64,000 bases of DNA from Pseudomonas helleri. Lineage in GTDB: Bacteria; Pseudomonadota; Gammaproteobacteria; Pseudomonadales; Pseudomonadaceae. The position numbers and the translations under genes are program-made. Under the pieces are notes generated by a model. That model did not search any database. It saw only the letters and a program-made list of their open reading frames with translations, and was not told the DNA's origin. The stretch covers positions 62,001-126,000 of the forward strand of contig NZ_JYLD01000011.1 in assembly GCF_001043025.1 (NCBI RefSeq). The letters run 5' to 3'. Shown here piece after piece: positions 17,569-26,945 of this stretch (position 1 is its first letter; every line of letters starts with the position of its first letter).

Positions 17569-19767
17569 TCAAATACGCCGCGAGGCGTAGTGCTTGAGCA
17601 TGCTCGGCACATCCAGGATCAAGGCAATGCGACCGTCACCGGTAATGGTGGCGCCCGACATGCCCGGCGTGCCCTGAAGCATTTTGCCCAACGGTTTGAT
17701 CACCACTTCTTCCTGGCCGACCAGTTGATCGACGACAAAGCCGATGCGCTGGGTGCCAATCGAGATAATCACCACATGCCCTTCGCGTTGCTCTTCATGG
17801 GCGGCCGAGGCCACCAGCCAGCGCTTGAGGTAGAACAGCGGCAACGCTTTGTCGCGCACGATCACCACTTCCTGGCCGTCAACCACGTTGGTGCGTGACA
17901 GGTCCAGGTGGAAAATTTCGTTAACGTTGACCAGCGGGAAGGCAAACGCCTGATTGCCCAGCATGACCATCAGGGTCGGCATGATCGCCAGGGTCAGCGG
18001 CACTTTGATGACGATTTTTGAGCCCTTGCCCAAGGTCGACTCAATGGCCAGCGAGCCATTGAGCTGGGCGATTTTGGTTTTCACCACGTCCATGCCCACG
18101 CCACGGCCCGACACGTCAGAAATCTCGGTCTTGGTCGAAAAGCCCGGGGCAAAGATCAGGTTGTAACAGTCGTTTTCGCTCAGGCGGTCGGCGGCGTCCT
18201 TGTCCATCAGGCCTTTTTTGACGGCGATGGCGCGCAGCACATTGGCGTCCATGCCTTTGCCGTCGTCTGAGATCGACAGCAAGATATGGTCGCCTTCCTG
18301 TTCGGCCGACAGCACCACCCGCCCGCACCGCGACTTGCCCGCGGCTTCGCGCTCTTCGGGGGTTTCACAGCCATGGTCAACCGCGTTGCGCACCAAGTGC
18401 ACCAACGGGTCGGCCAGCGCCTCCACGAGGTTTTTGTCGAGGTCGGTGTCTTCGCCCACCAGTTCCAGGCTGATTTCTTTTTTCAGCTGGCGGGCCAAAT
18501 CGCGAACCAGACGCGGAAAGCGGCCGAAGACTTTCTTGATCGGCTGCATGCGGGTCTTCATGACCGAGGTTTGCAGGTCTGCGGTAACTACGTCGAGGTT
18601 AGACAGCGCCTTGGCCATGGCCTCGTCATGAATGCTCAGGCCCAGGCGCACCAGGCGGTTACGCACCAGCACCAGTTCGCCGACCATGTTCATGATCTCG
18701 TCGAGCCGCGCGGTGTCTACCCGCACCGTGGTTTCGGCTTCGCTGGCCACCGGTTTTTCCTGCGGTGCAAGCGCTGCCCGGGCGGGCGCCGGGCGCGGAG
18801 CGGCAGGCTTGGCTTGGACCTTGCTGGCGACTGGCGCCGCTACCGCACTGACCGTCGCAGCAACCGCTGGGCTTTCGGCCGAGAACTGGCCTTTGCCATG
18901 TAGCTCGTCGAGCAGGGCTTCAAATTCTTGATCGGTGATGTGGGCTGCCGGCGTGTCCGCGACGGGTTCAGCCGCGACGTCAGCAGGGGCAGCGGCGACA
19001 GCCTCAAGGGCGTCTGCGCTGAACGAGCCCTTGCCGTGCAATTGGTCCAGCAGCGCCTCGAATTCATCGTCAGTGATTTCATTGCTGGCCGCAGCAGACG
19101 TTGCCGGAGCTGTAGCGGCTGCGGGCGTGGCCACGGCGTTCGCAGAGAACTTGCCTTTGCCATGCAACTGATCAAGCAAGGACTCGAACTCGGCGTCGCT
19201 GATTTCGTCGCTCAGGGTCGCGTCGTCAGAGGCCTGTTCGACAAGCGCCGCATCAGCCTTGACCGCATTCAGCGAGTCGAGCAGTTGTTCAAATTCGTTA
19301 TCGGTAATGTCGCCGGTGCTGTCGTTAGACACGGCCTCGACCACCGCAGCAGGCGCTTCGACCGCTGCCGGGGCGGCAGCAGGCTCGGCCAAACGCGCCA
19401 GCGCGGCCAGCAACTCAGGGCTGGCGGCGGTGATCGGGCTGCGCTCGCGCACTTGGGCAAACATCCCGTTGACGGCGTCCAGGGCTTCAAGCACCACGTC
19501 CATCAATTCCGCGTCGACGCTGCGCTCACCCTTGCGCAGGATGTCGAACACGTTCTCGGCGATGTGGCAGCACTCCACCAACTCATTGAGCTGCAGGAAG
19601 CCGGCGCCTCCCTTTACAGTGTGAAAACCGCGAAAAATAGCATTGAGCAAGTCTGCATCATCCGGTCGGCTTTCCAGCTCGACCAGTTGTTCGGACAGCA
19701 ACTCTAAAATTTCGCCGGCCTCAACCAAAAAATCCTGAAGGATTTCTTCATCGGCGCCGAAGCTCAT
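17569..19767 (-). CDS. cheA: Chemotaxis histidine kinase CheA with four linker repeats
   Basis: A 732-residue class II histidine kinase. The Hpt (P1) domain is at 1-105, with phospho-acceptor H49 in FRGFHTVKGGAGF. A long alanine-rich linker (110-340) follows, then the dimerisation domain (about 355-415), the ATPase (N box HLVRNAVDHGCE, then DDGKGM and GRGVGMDVV) and a CheW-like P5 domain. No ordinary P2 domain is evident. In its place are four repeats of the form I-[TS]-D-x-E-F-E-x-L-L-D-x-L at about 154-166, 189-201, 231-243 and 277-289, three of them followed by HGKG. They look like CheY-docking peptides (see findings). Confidence 0.96.
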   Translation of the reverse strand: MSFGADEEILQDFLVEAGEILELLSEQLVELESRPDDADLLNAIFRGFHTVKGGAGFLQLNELVECCHIAENVFDILRKGERSVDAELMDVVLEALDAVNGMFAQVRERSPITAASPELLAALARLAEPAAAPAAVEAPAAVVEAVSNDSTGDITDNEFEQLLDSLNAVKADAALVEQASDDATLSDEISDAEFESLLDQLHGKGKFSANAVATPAAATAPATSAAASNEITDDEFEALLDQLHGKGSFSADALEAVAAAPADVAAEPVADTPAAHITDQEFEALLDELHGKGQFSAESPAVAATVSAVAAPVASKVQAKPAAPRPAPARAALAPQEKPVASEAETTVRVDTARLDEIMNMVGELVLVRNRLVRLGLSIHDEAMAKALSNLDVVTADLQTSVMKTRMQPIKKVFGRFPRLVRDLARQLKKEISLELVGEDTDLDKNLVEALADPLVHLVRNAVDHGCETPEEREAAGKSRCGRVVLSAEQEGDHILLSISDDGKGMDANVLRAIAVKKGLMDKDAADRLSENDCYNLIFAPGFSTKTEISDVSGRGVGMDVVKTKIAQLNGSLAIESTLGKGSKIVIKVPLTLAIMPTLMVMLGNQAFAFPLVNVNEIFHLDLSRTNVVDGQEVVIVRDKALPLFYLKRWLVASAAHEEQREGHVVIISIGTQRIGFVVDQLVGQEEVVIKPLGKMLQGTPGMSGATITGDGRIALILDVPSMLKHYASRRI

Positions 19768-19832
19768 GTGTGTGCTCCTTGAAGGAGGACCTTTCAGCGC
19801 CGGACAACAGCGCCCGCACGCCTACTCAAGAC

Positions 19833-20621
19833 CTAGAAACCTAAACTGGACAGCAAATCGTCTACATCATCCTGGCCGGATACGACGTCACTACGCTTAT
19901 CGGCATGAATCTGCGGACCTTCACCCTTCGTCAGGTTTTTTTGCGAATTATTTTCAGCACGCAGCGCTTCGTGGTCATGTTCGATCCCGGCAAAGCGATC
20001 GACCTGACTGGCCATGAGTACCAACTTGAGCAAGTTCTGCTCGACGTCGGTGACCAACTGCGTGACCCGCTTGATCACCTGACCGGTGAGGTCCTGGTAA
20101 TCCTGGGCCAGCAGAATGTCAGTCAGGTTACTGGAAACGATCTGCTGCTCGGCTTCGCTGCGCGTCAAAAAACTGTCTACCCGACGTGCCAGCTCGCGGA
20201 ACTCTTGCGCACCGACTTCGCGGCGCATAAAACGCCCCCAGTCCGCGCTCAAAGCCTTGGCTTCCTGGCCAAGGCCATTGACCAGCGGCGTGCAGTTCTC
20301 GACCAGATCCATGGTCCGGTTAGCGGCGGCTTCCGTTAGCTTCACAACATAAGCCAAGCGCTCGGTCGCATCCGTGATCTGCGACACTTCTTCGGCGCGC
20401 GGCATGGTCGGATCAATGTGAAAATCGACAATCGCGCTGTGTAATTCACGCGTCAGCTTGCCGACTTCACGATAAAGGCCGCGATCGCGGGTCTGGTTCA
20501 GTTCATGAATCAGCTGTACTGCGTCGCCGAACTGGCCTTTTTCAAGGCTTTCAACCAGCTCTTGAGCATGTTTTTTCAGGGTCGATTCAAACTCGCCCAC
20601 TGTTGATTCCTGCCGCTCCAT
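19833..20621 (-). CDS. cheZ: Chemotaxis protein phosphatase CheZ
   Basis: A 262-residue helical protein. The active-site motif QDYQDLTGQVIKRV contains the catalytic D177 and Q181. The C-terminal CheY-P-binding helix is DVDDLLSSLGF, the hallmark of CheZ. The ATG at 20621 gives the usual length; an upstream TTG overlapping the cheY stop is less likely. It dephosphorylates CheY-P. It is encoded between cheY and cheA. Confidence 0.95.
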   Translation of the reverse strand: MERQESTVGEFESTLKKHAQELVESLEKGQFGDAVQLIHELNQTRDRGLYREVGKLTRELHSAIVDFHIDPTMPRAEEVSQITDATERLAYVVKLTEAAANRTMDLVENCTPLVNGLGQEAKALSADWGRFMRREVGAQEFRELARRVDSFLTRSEAEQQIVSSNLTDILLAQDYQDLTGQVIKRVTQLVTDVEQNLLKLVLMASQVDRFAGIEHDHEALRAENNSQKNLTKGEGPQIHADKRSDVVSGQDDVDDLLSSLGF

Positions 20622-20641
20622 AGTGCCCCCCGGGGAACCGT

Positions 20642-21013
20642 TCAACCGATGCGTTCAAAGATCTTTTCGATCTTGTCCTTGAGGGCGATGGCGGTGAATG
20701 GCTTGACCACATAACCGTTTACACCGGCTTGGGCAGCCTCGATGATCTGCTCGCGCTTGGCTTCGGCGGTGACCATCAAGACCGGCAAATGCTTGAGTTT
20801 TTCGTCGGCACGCACATGGCGCAACAAGTCGATACCGGTCATGCCCGGCATGTTCCAGTCGGTGACCAGAAAGTCGATATGCCCCAGATTGAGAATCGGA
20901 ATCGCCGTGGTGCCGTCATCCGCCTCGACCGTGTTGGTGAACCCGAGATCACGCAACAGGTTTTTAATGATCCGCCTCATCGTTGAAAAGTCATCAACGA
21001 TGAGGATTTTCAT
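20642..21013 (-). CDS. cheY: Chemotaxis response regulator CheY
   Basis: A 123-residue single receiver domain. The acidic pocket is VDD in ILIVDDFSTMRR, the phospho-acceptor is the D of LVTDWNMPG (about 53), the switch residue T is in VMVTAEA, and the lysine is in VVKPFTA. CheY-P binds the flagellar switch. The ATG at 21013 gives the usual length. However, a GGAGGT ribosome site is ideally spaced from a TTG four codons upstream (21025), so the mature N-terminus may be longer. It is the first gene of the cheYZAB-motCD-parCP-cheW-fipA operon. Confidence 0.95.
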   Translation of the reverse strand: MKILIVDDFSTMRRIIKNLLRDLGFTNTVEADDGTTAIPILNLGHIDFLVTDWNMPGMTGIDLLRHVRADEKLKHLPVLMVTAEAKREQIIEAAQAGVNGYVVKPFTAIALKDKIEKIFERIG

Positions 21014-21102
21014 GTCTTTGTTCAAGTCGACCTCCAGCAGTCTTAAACGCGATCACAACCGGACCGCGCCATTCAATCAATTCGGTTTATTACGCATCCA
21101 AC

Positions 21103-21172
21103 CTGTAGGAGCGAGCTTGCCTCGCGATCTTTTAAAAGCCCCAAAGATCGCGAGGCAAGCTCGCTCCTACAG
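21103..21172. repeat. REP palindrome, full inverted pair
   Basis: CTGTAGGAGCGAGCTTG with CCTCGCGATCTTTTAAAA and the complementary arm AAGATCGCGAGGCAAGCTC ending CTCCTAC. It lies between the end of fliA and the cheY promoter region and may end the flhA-flhF-fleN-fliA transcript. Confidence 0.88.
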
Positions 21173-21176
21173 TGAG

Positions 21177-21917
21177 TCAATGCGCTCGCCATTGCCCCAG
21201 GCGTGCGCGCAAACGGGCGGCGCACTGGCTGTGCAACTGGCTGACACGCGACTCGCTGACCCCCAGCACCTCACCGATTTCCTTGAGGTTGAGCTCTTCG
21301 TCGTAGTACAGCGCCAACACCAGCCGCTCACGCTCGGGCAACAAGCTGATGGCCTCGGCCAGCGCGGCCTGAAAACGCTCGTCTTCGAGGTCTCGCGACG
21401 GCTCAAGGTGCGCGCTGGCGCCATCTTCATGCAGCCCCTCGTGCTCGCCGTCCTGCAACAGGTCGTCGAAGCTGAACAGACGACTGCCCAGGGTGTCGTT
21501 CAAGATGGCGTAATAATCATCAAGGCTTAACTGGAGTTCGGCCGCAACCTCGTGATCTTTAGCGTCACAGCCGGTTTTTGCTTCAATAACGCGAATTGCG
21601 TCACTGACCATGCGCGTATTGCGGTGCACCGAGCGTGGCGCCCAGTCACCCTTGCGCACTTCATCGAGCATGGCACCGCGAATGCGAATGCCGGCGTAGG
21701 TCTCAAAACTCGCGCCCTTGGTGGCGTCGTACTTGCTCGAGACCTCGAGCAGGCCGATCATCCCGGCCTGAATCAGGTCGTCCACTTGCACGCTGGCAGG
21801 CAAACGCGCCAACAGGTGATAAGCGATGCGTTTGACCAACGGCGCATAGCGCTCGATCAGCTCATATTGGCTGTCACGTGACGGCTTGCTGTACATGCGA
21901 TAGCCGCTGGCATTCAT
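21177..21917 (-). CDS. fliA: RNA polymerase sigma-28 factor FliA
   Basis: A 246-residue sigma-70 family factor. Region 2 contains YAPLVKRIAYHLLARLP and DDLIQAGMIGLLEV; region 3 includes GAMLDEVRKGDWAPRSVHR; region 4 has LPERERLVLALYYDEELNLK and a helix-turn-helix EIGEVLGVSESRVSQLHSQ. It directs late flagellar genes such as fliC, whose promoter in this window matches the FliA consensus, and is held by the anti-sigma factor FlgM (not in this window). Its ATG shares a base with the fleN stop (TGATG). Confidence 0.97.
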   Translation of the reverse strand: MNASGYRMYSKPSRDSQYELIERYAPLVKRIAYHLLARLPASVQVDDLIQAGMIGLLEVSSKYDATKGASFETYAGIRIRGAMLDEVRKGDWAPRSVHRNTRMVSDAIRVIEAKTGCDAKDHEVAAELQLSLDDYYAILNDTLGSRLFSFDDLLQDGEHEGLHEDGASAHLEPSRDLEDERFQAALAEAISLLPERERLVLALYYDEELNLKEIGEVLGVSESRVSQLHSQCAARLRARLGQWRAH

Positions 21918-22747
21918 CAGACTCGTCCTCCACCTGCTTGCTGTACCAAACGCTCAACAAAGAACTCCAGGTGGCCACGGGGGTTAGCCGGCAGCGGCCA
22001 GGTATCGACCTTTTGCGCGATAGCCTTGAACGCCAGGGAGCACTTGGAACGCGGGAATGCTTCGTACACGGCGCGCTGCTTTTGCACGGCCTTGCGCACG
22101 CACTCGTCGTACGGCACGGCGCCCACATATTGCAGGGCAACGTCAAGAAAACGGTCGGTCACTTTGGTCAGCTTGGCGAACAGGTTGCGCCCTTCTTGCG
22201 GGCTCTGGACCATGTTCGCCAACACCCGAAAACGGTTCATGCCGTAGTCGCGGTTAAGCAGTTTGATCAACGCGTAGGCGTCGGTGATAGAGGTCGGCTC
22301 GTCGCACACCACCAGCAAAACCTCCTGGGCTGCGCGGACAAAACTGACCACCGACTCACCGATCCCGGCGGCGGTATCAATCACCAGCACATCGAGGTTG
22401 TCGCTCAGGTCGCTGAACGCCTGGATCAGACCGGCGTGTTGCGCAGGGCTCAACTGCACCATGCTCTGGGCGCCAGACGCGGCGGGCACGATACGAATCC
22501 CGCCGGGGCCCAGGAGCAATACATCACGCAGCTCGCAGCGACCCTCGACCACATCGGCCAGGGTAAATTTCGGTGTCAGCCCCAACAGGACATCAACATT
22601 CGCCAACCCGAGGTCGGCGTCCATCAACATGACGCGCCTGCCCAGTTCGGCCAGCGCGATGGACAAATTGACTGACACGTTAGTTTTACCGACGCCACCC
22701 TTGCCGCCGGTCACTGCGATCACCTGTACGGGATGCATGCTGCCCAT
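21917..22747 (-). CDS. fleN: Flagellar number regulator FleN (MinD-like ATPase, FlhG)
   Basis: A 276-residue MinD/ParA ATPase. The deviant Walker A is GGKGGVGKTNVSVN (K16-T22), followed by VMLMDADLGLANVDVLLG and the switch II motif DTAAGIGESVVSF. FleN antagonises FleQ and limits the number of polar flagella, working against FlhF encoded just upstream. A 117-base gap separates it from flhF and holds a small hairpin (GTTCC-N6-GGAAC) near 22800. The start at MGSMHPVQVIAV matches other Pseudomonas FleN proteins. Confidence 0.96.
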   Translation of the reverse strand: MGSMHPVQVIAVTGGKGGVGKTNVSVNLSIALAELGRRVMLMDADLGLANVDVLLGLTPKFTLADVVEGRCELRDVLLLGPGGIRIVPAASGAQSMVQLSPAQHAGLIQAFSDLSDNLDVLVIDTAAGIGESVVSFVRAAQEVLLVVCDEPTSITDAYALIKLLNRDYGMNRFRVLANMVQSPQEGRNLFAKLTKVTDRFLDVALQYVGAVPYDECVRKAVQKQRAVYEAFPRSKCSLAFKAIAQKVDTWPLPANPRGHLEFFVERLVQQAGGGRV

Positions 22748-22864
22748 GATCTTTTTTTACCTTGTCTTACTTAGACGCGGCTACAGAGAGTGCTGCGTGT
22801 TCCCCCAGGAACAACACTGTGCAGACCTTCAATGTAGGTACATTGCAACGTTTTCATCTTTACC

Positions 22865-24184
22865 CTAGCCAACCCGTTTGGGCGGGCTGTGGTAAATGTC
22901 AGCGAACATATCGGCCATGGCTTCTTCGCTGGGTTCTTCCTGCATTTGCACACTCACCGCCCGGCTCACCAATTGGTGGCGGCGCGGCAAGTGCAGATCG
23001 TCCGGGATCCGCGGACCGTCCGTGAGGTACGCCACGGGCAGGTCATTGCTGATCGCCAGACTCAGTACTTCGCCAAGGCTGGCGGTTTCATCCAGCTTGG
23101 TCAGAATGCAGCCGGCCAGCCCGCAGCGCTTGTAGCTCAGGTACGCGGCCGACAGCACCTGCTTCTGGCTGGTGGTGGCGAGGACCAGATAATTGCGCGC
23201 CTTGATCCCGCGCCCGGCGAGGCTGTCCAGTTGCAGGCGCAACGCCGGGTCACTGGCTTGCAGCCCGGCGGTGTCGACCAGCACCACGCGCTTGCGCGCC
23301 AGCGGCTCGAGGGTTTGGCCCAACGACTGGCCGGGGGCCACGTGGGTCACCGGCACATTGAGAATGCGCCCCAGGGTTTTAAGCTGCTCCTGGGCGCCGA
23401 TACGAAAGCTGTCCATGCTCACCAATGCAATATTTTGCGCGCCGTACTTGAGCACATAACGTGCCGCCAGCTTGGCCAGCGTTGTGGTTTTACCCATGCC
23501 TGCAGGACCGACCATCGCGATCACACCGCCCTCTTCCAGCGGCTCCAGTTCAGGGGTGGTAATCATCCGGGCCAGGTGCGCCAACAACATGCGCCAGGCC
23601 TGACGCGGCTCTTCAATCTCGGTCACCTGGGTCAGCAAACTGTGGGACAACGGACCGGACAAACCGATGCGCTGCAAACGCCGCCACAAATTGGCCTGCT
23701 CAGGCCTTGAGCCTTGCAACTGGTTCCAGGCCAGCGAGCCCAGCTGCACTTCGAGCAACTCGCGCAGGCCGTTCAGCTCATTGCGCATGTCGTCAAACAC
23801 CCGCTGGTCAATCGATGGCGCCGGTGCAGGCGCAGGCTGTGGCCGCGACGGTTCGTCAAAGCGCGGCTCAATCAACGGCTCGGCGGCGGTCAGCGGCAAG
23901 CCGGCAAACAACTGGCGGCTGGCATCCGTGTCGCCTTCTGCGCGCAAGCTCAACTCGGCCTGAGCAGAGACAATCTTGGACTGGGTCTTGCGCAGTTCTT
24001 CTTCCAGCTCAACGTTCGGCACCCGCGGTGCCAGCGCGGACAGCTTGTAATCCAGCGCTGCGGTCAACTCAACACCGCCGGCGATCCGGCGATTGCCAAT
24101 AATCGCGGCATCCGCGCCCAATTCATCACGAATGAGTTTCATGGCCTGACGCATGTCGGCGGCGAAAAATCGCTTCACTTGCAT
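22865..24184 (-). CDS. flhF: Signal-recognition-particle-type GTPase FlhF
   Basis: A 439-residue protein. The basic N-terminal B domain (MQVKRFFAADMRQAMKLIRD, then ELGADAAIIGNRR) is followed by a proline-rich linker and N and G domains. The P-loop is GPAGMGKTT (226-234). Later motifs include VSMDSFRIGAQEQL, VDTAGLQ and ILTKLDETASLG. FlhF marks the pole where the flagellum is built. It begins 11 bases after flhA and is followed by its antagonist fleN; its recruiter fipA is at 12.1-12.5 kb. Confidence 0.96.
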   Translation of the reverse strand: MQVKRFFAADMRQAMKLIRDELGADAAIIGNRRIAGGVELTAALDYKLSALAPRVPNVELEEELRKTQSKIVSAQAELSLRAEGDTDASRQLFAGLPLTAAEPLIEPRFDEPSRPQPAPAPAPSIDQRVFDDMRNELNGLRELLEVQLGSLAWNQLQGSRPEQANLWRRLQRIGLSGPLSHSLLTQVTEIEEPRQAWRMLLAHLARMITTPELEPLEEGGVIAMVGPAGMGKTTTLAKLAARYVLKYGAQNIALVSMDSFRIGAQEQLKTLGRILNVPVTHVAPGQSLGQTLEPLARKRVVLVDTAGLQASDPALRLQLDSLAGRGIKARNYLVLATTSQKQVLSAAYLSYKRCGLAGCILTKLDETASLGEVLSLAISNDLPVAYLTDGPRIPDDLHLPRRHQLVSRAVSVQMQEEPSEEAMADMFADIYHSPPKRVG

Positions 24185-24195
24185 AGATCAAACCC

Positions 24196-26331
24196 TCAGC
24201 CGTTAGGGCCCACTGTCGCAACGATGGTCACTTGCTTGTTGTCAGGGATTTCCTGGTACGCCAGCACATGCAGGTTGGGCACCGCCAAACGGCCAAACCG
24301 CGAAAGCATCGCGCGTACCGGGCCTGCCACCAGCAAGATCACCGGGTTGCCTTGCATCTCCTGACGCTGCGCTGCGTCGATGAGTGAGCGCTGGAGTTTT
24401 TCTGCCATGCTTGGCTCCAGCAACACACCGTCTTCCTGGCCTTGTCCAGCCTTCTGCAAACTATTGAGCAATATTTGTTCCAACCTTGGTTCCAAGGTGA
24501 TCACAGGCAGCTCAGACTCAACGCCGACAATGCTTTGCACGATGGCGCGGGACAAGCCGACGCGCACGGCGGCAACCAAAGCGGCAGTATCTTGACTCTT
24601 GTGGGCATTGTTAGCGACGGCTTCGGCAATGCTGCGTATATCGCGCACCGGCACCTGCTCGGCCAGCAGCGCCTGCAACACTTTGAGCAACTGCGACAGG
24701 CTCAACACGCCCGGCACCAACTCTTCAGCCAATTTAGGCGACGACTTGGCCAGCAATTGCATCAGTTGCTGCACTTCCTCATGGCCAATCAGCTCATGGG
24801 AATGCTTGTACAGAATCTGGTTAAGGTGCGTCGCCACCACCGTACTGGCATCGACCACGGTATAGCCCAGTGATTGCGCCTGGCTACGCTGGCTGACCTC
24901 GATCCACACGGCTTCCAGACCAAAGGCCGGGTCTTTGGCGGTGATCCCGTTGAGGGTGCCAAACACCTGGCCGGGGTTGATCGCCAGTTCGCGGTCCGGG
25001 TAAATCTCGGCCTCGGCCAGAATCACGCCCATGAGTGTCAGGCGATAAGCGCTCGGCGCCAGGTCGAGGTTGTCGCGGATGTGCACGGTGGGCATCAAAA
25101 AGCCCAGGTCTTGGGACAGCTTTTTACGCACACCCTTGATCCGCGCCAGCAATTGCCCGCCCTGGTTACGGTCCACCAGCGGGATCAGGCGATAGCCCAC
25201 TTCCAGGCCGATCATATCGATGGGCGTGACGTCATCCCAGCCCAGCTCTTTGGTCTCTTGGGCACGGGCGGGTGAAGGTAGCAGCTCTTGCTGGCGCTGC
25301 ACTTCTTGCAGGGCCTGAACCTTGGCCACGTTTTGTTTTTTCCACATCCAGTAGGCAGCGCCACCGGCTACTGCGGCTAGGCTGAGGAAAGACACATGGG
25401 GCATGCCCGGCACGATCCCCATCACCGCCATCAAACCGGCAGACACCGCCAGCGCCTTGGGCGAGGCGAACATCTGGCGATTGATTTGCTTGCCCATGTC
25501 TTCGGAGCCCGAAGCACGGGTCACCATGATCGCGGCTGCGGTCGACAACAGCAGCGACGGCAATTGCGCCACCAGACCGTCACCGATGGTCAGCAAGGCG
25601 TACACCTTGCCCGCTTCGCTGAAACTCATGCTGTGCTGGAAGATGCCCACGGCCATGCCGCCGATCAGGTTGATAAACAGGATCAACAGACCGGCGATGG
25701 CATCACCGCGCACAAACTTGCTGGCACCGTCCATGGAGCCGTAAAACTCGGCCTCCTGGGCGACTTCTTGACGGCGCAGCTTGGCCTGGTTCTGATCGAT
25801 CAGCCCGGCGTTGAGGTCGGCGTCAATCGCCATTTGTTTGCCGGGCATGGCGTCGAGGGTAAAGCGCGCGCTCACTTCGGAGATCCGCCCAGCACCTTTG
25901 GTCACCACCACGAAGTTGATGATCATCAAAATCGCGAACACCACCATACCGACCACATAGTTGCCGCCGATCACCACCTCACCGAAGGCCTGGATCACTT
26001 TACCGGCAGCGGCGTGGCCTTCCTGGCCGTGGAGCATCACCACGCGGGTCGACGCCACGTTGAGCGCCAGGCGCATGAGCGTCGCGACCAGCAAAATGGT
26101 GGGGAACACCGCAAAATCCAGCGGGCGCAGCGCGTACACGCACACCAGCAAGACCACAATCGACAGCGCGATGTTGAAGGTAAAAAACACATCCAGCAGA
26201 AACGCCGGGATGGGCAACATCATCATTGCCAGCATCACCAGCAGCAACAGCGGCACGCCCAACTGCCCGTGACCCAAACCGGCCAGACCGTTGCGTGCGG
26301 TGTTGATTAACTGAGAGCGATCCAATGACAT
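24196..26331 (-). CDS. flhA: Flagellar export gate protein FlhA
   Basis: A 711-residue protein. Eight transmembrane helices fill the N-terminal half, and the conserved cytoplasmic FHIPEP loop includes RFTLDAMPGKQMAIDADLNA with the key acidic residue. The C-terminal cytoplasmic domain (about 350-711) forms the nonameric docking ring for chaperone-substrate complexes. The ATG at 26331 (MSLDRSQLIN) is preferred; the open frame extends 26 codons further but has no family similarity. A sigma-54 promoter lies 53 bases upstream. It is the first gene of flhA-flhF-fleN-fliA. Confidence 0.96.
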   Translation of the reverse strand: MSLDRSQLINTARNGLAGLGHGQLGVPLLLLVMLAMMMLPIPAFLLDVFFTFNIALSIVVLLVCVYALRPLDFAVFPTILLVATLMRLALNVASTRVVMLHGQEGHAAAGKVIQAFGEVVIGGNYVVGMVVFAILMIINFVVVTKGAGRISEVSARFTLDAMPGKQMAIDADLNAGLIDQNQAKLRRQEVAQEAEFYGSMDGASKFVRGDAIAGLLILFINLIGGMAVGIFQHSMSFSEAGKVYALLTIGDGLVAQLPSLLLSTAAAIMVTRASGSEDMGKQINRQMFASPKALAVSAGLMAVMGIVPGMPHVSFLSLAAVAGGAAYWMWKKQNVAKVQALQEVQRQQELLPSPARAQETKELGWDDVTPIDMIGLEVGYRLIPLVDRNQGGQLLARIKGVRKKLSQDLGFLMPTVHIRDNLDLAPSAYRLTLMGVILAEAEIYPDRELAINPGQVFGTLNGITAKDPAFGLEAVWIEVSQRSQAQSLGYTVVDASTVVATHLNQILYKHSHELIGHEEVQQLMQLLAKSSPKLAEELVPGVLSLSQLLKVLQALLAEQVPVRDIRSIAEAVANNAHKSQDTAALVAAVRVGLSRAIVQSIVGVESELPVITLEPRLEQILLNSLQKAGQGQEDGVLLEPSMAEKLQRSLIDAAQRQEMQGNPVILLVAGPVRAMLSRFGRLAVPNLHVLAYQEIPDNKQVTIVATVGPNG

Positions 26332-26383
26332 GCCTAAACCTTTAGCAAACTTTTGACGCCAGATGCGTCTGCAAGCCTGCCAC

Positions 26384-26399
26384 TGCAAGAAGCCTTCCA
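26384..26399 (-). promoter_or_regulatory. Sigma-54 promoter for flhA
   Basis: TGGAAGGCTTCTTGCA on the minus strand has GG-N10-GC spacing and a TTGCA -12 element; the -24 box (TGGAAG) is less than ideal. It lies 53 bases before the flhA ATG. FleQ-dependent RpoN control of flhA is known in Pseudomonas. Confidence 0.6.
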
Positions 26400-26441
26400 A
26401 CTTTGGCAAAAGGCCACGTCACCGGGAGGTAAATCCAAACT

Positions 26442-26498
26442 CTGTAGGCGCGAGCTGGGGATCAAGATCAAAAGATCGCGAGCAAGCTCGCTCCTACA
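26442..26498. repeat. Degenerate REP palindrome at left edge of duplicated segment
   Basis: CTGTAGGCGCGAGCTGG pairs imperfectly with GATCGCGAGCAAGCTCG ending CTCCTAC. Its right half (from 26466) is the beginning of the segment that is repeated at 27151. Confidence 0.75.
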
Positions 26499-26508
26499 GG
26501 GGGTGTGG

Positions 26509-26778
26509 TTACACCGGCCTTAAGCGCCAGCCCAGCACGTCGAGCACGTCACAGCCATCGCGCAGCAATAACACTGCGGTGCTGGCCAAGTGCTTGAGAT
26601 CAATGGCGTCGGCCTCGGCCAGTTCGCGGCTGGCAAAGGTTTCCATCAGTTGGGTGACCGCCAAAACACGGGCAGCCGCGTTGGCATGCAACACATCCAG
26701 TGGCGCATTGCGGTCGATCAATAAGGCGGGAATGGTGCAGTCAATGGCGGTCAGCGGGATGTAAGGTGAATTCGTCAT
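26509..26778 (-). CDS. Small hypothetical protein, duplicate copy 1 (DUF3077/DUF6124-like by eye)
   Basis: An 89-residue acidic, leucine- and alanine-rich protein, opening MTNSPYIPLTAIDC. The core LDVLHANAAARVLAVTQLME and LKHLASTAVLLLRDGCDVLD suggests a helical bundle. The layout resembles small Pseudomonas DUF3077/DUF6124 proteins, but I cannot confirm this. It differs from the copy at 27195-27464 at two residues only (N3/H and A/T at position 57). Most differences seen in the coding part are silent, which suggests both are or were under selection. Function unknown. Confidence 0.7.
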   Translation of the reverse strand: MTNSPYIPLTAIDCTIPALLIDRNAPLDVLHANAAARVLAVTQLMETFASRELAEADAIDLKHLASTAVLLLRDGCDVLDVLGWRLRPV

Positions 26779-26945
26779 AAGTTAAGTCCAATGGTTAGAC
26801 GCACTAACGTTATTCATCTTTTCATTCCAAGTCGCCAAACCTGGTCGCCATGAGGGCGAGCGCGGACTATAAGCATCGGGGTGCAACAGCGGCAAGCGCC
26901 AACACTGTACGAAGCTGCCGATAAATCGGCAGGCAAACACAAAAA

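Noticed and set aside
22771..22953. A 60-codon minus-strand frame across the fleN-flhF gap
   Set aside because: It overlaps the flhF 3' end in another frame, has unusual composition and no good ribosome site.
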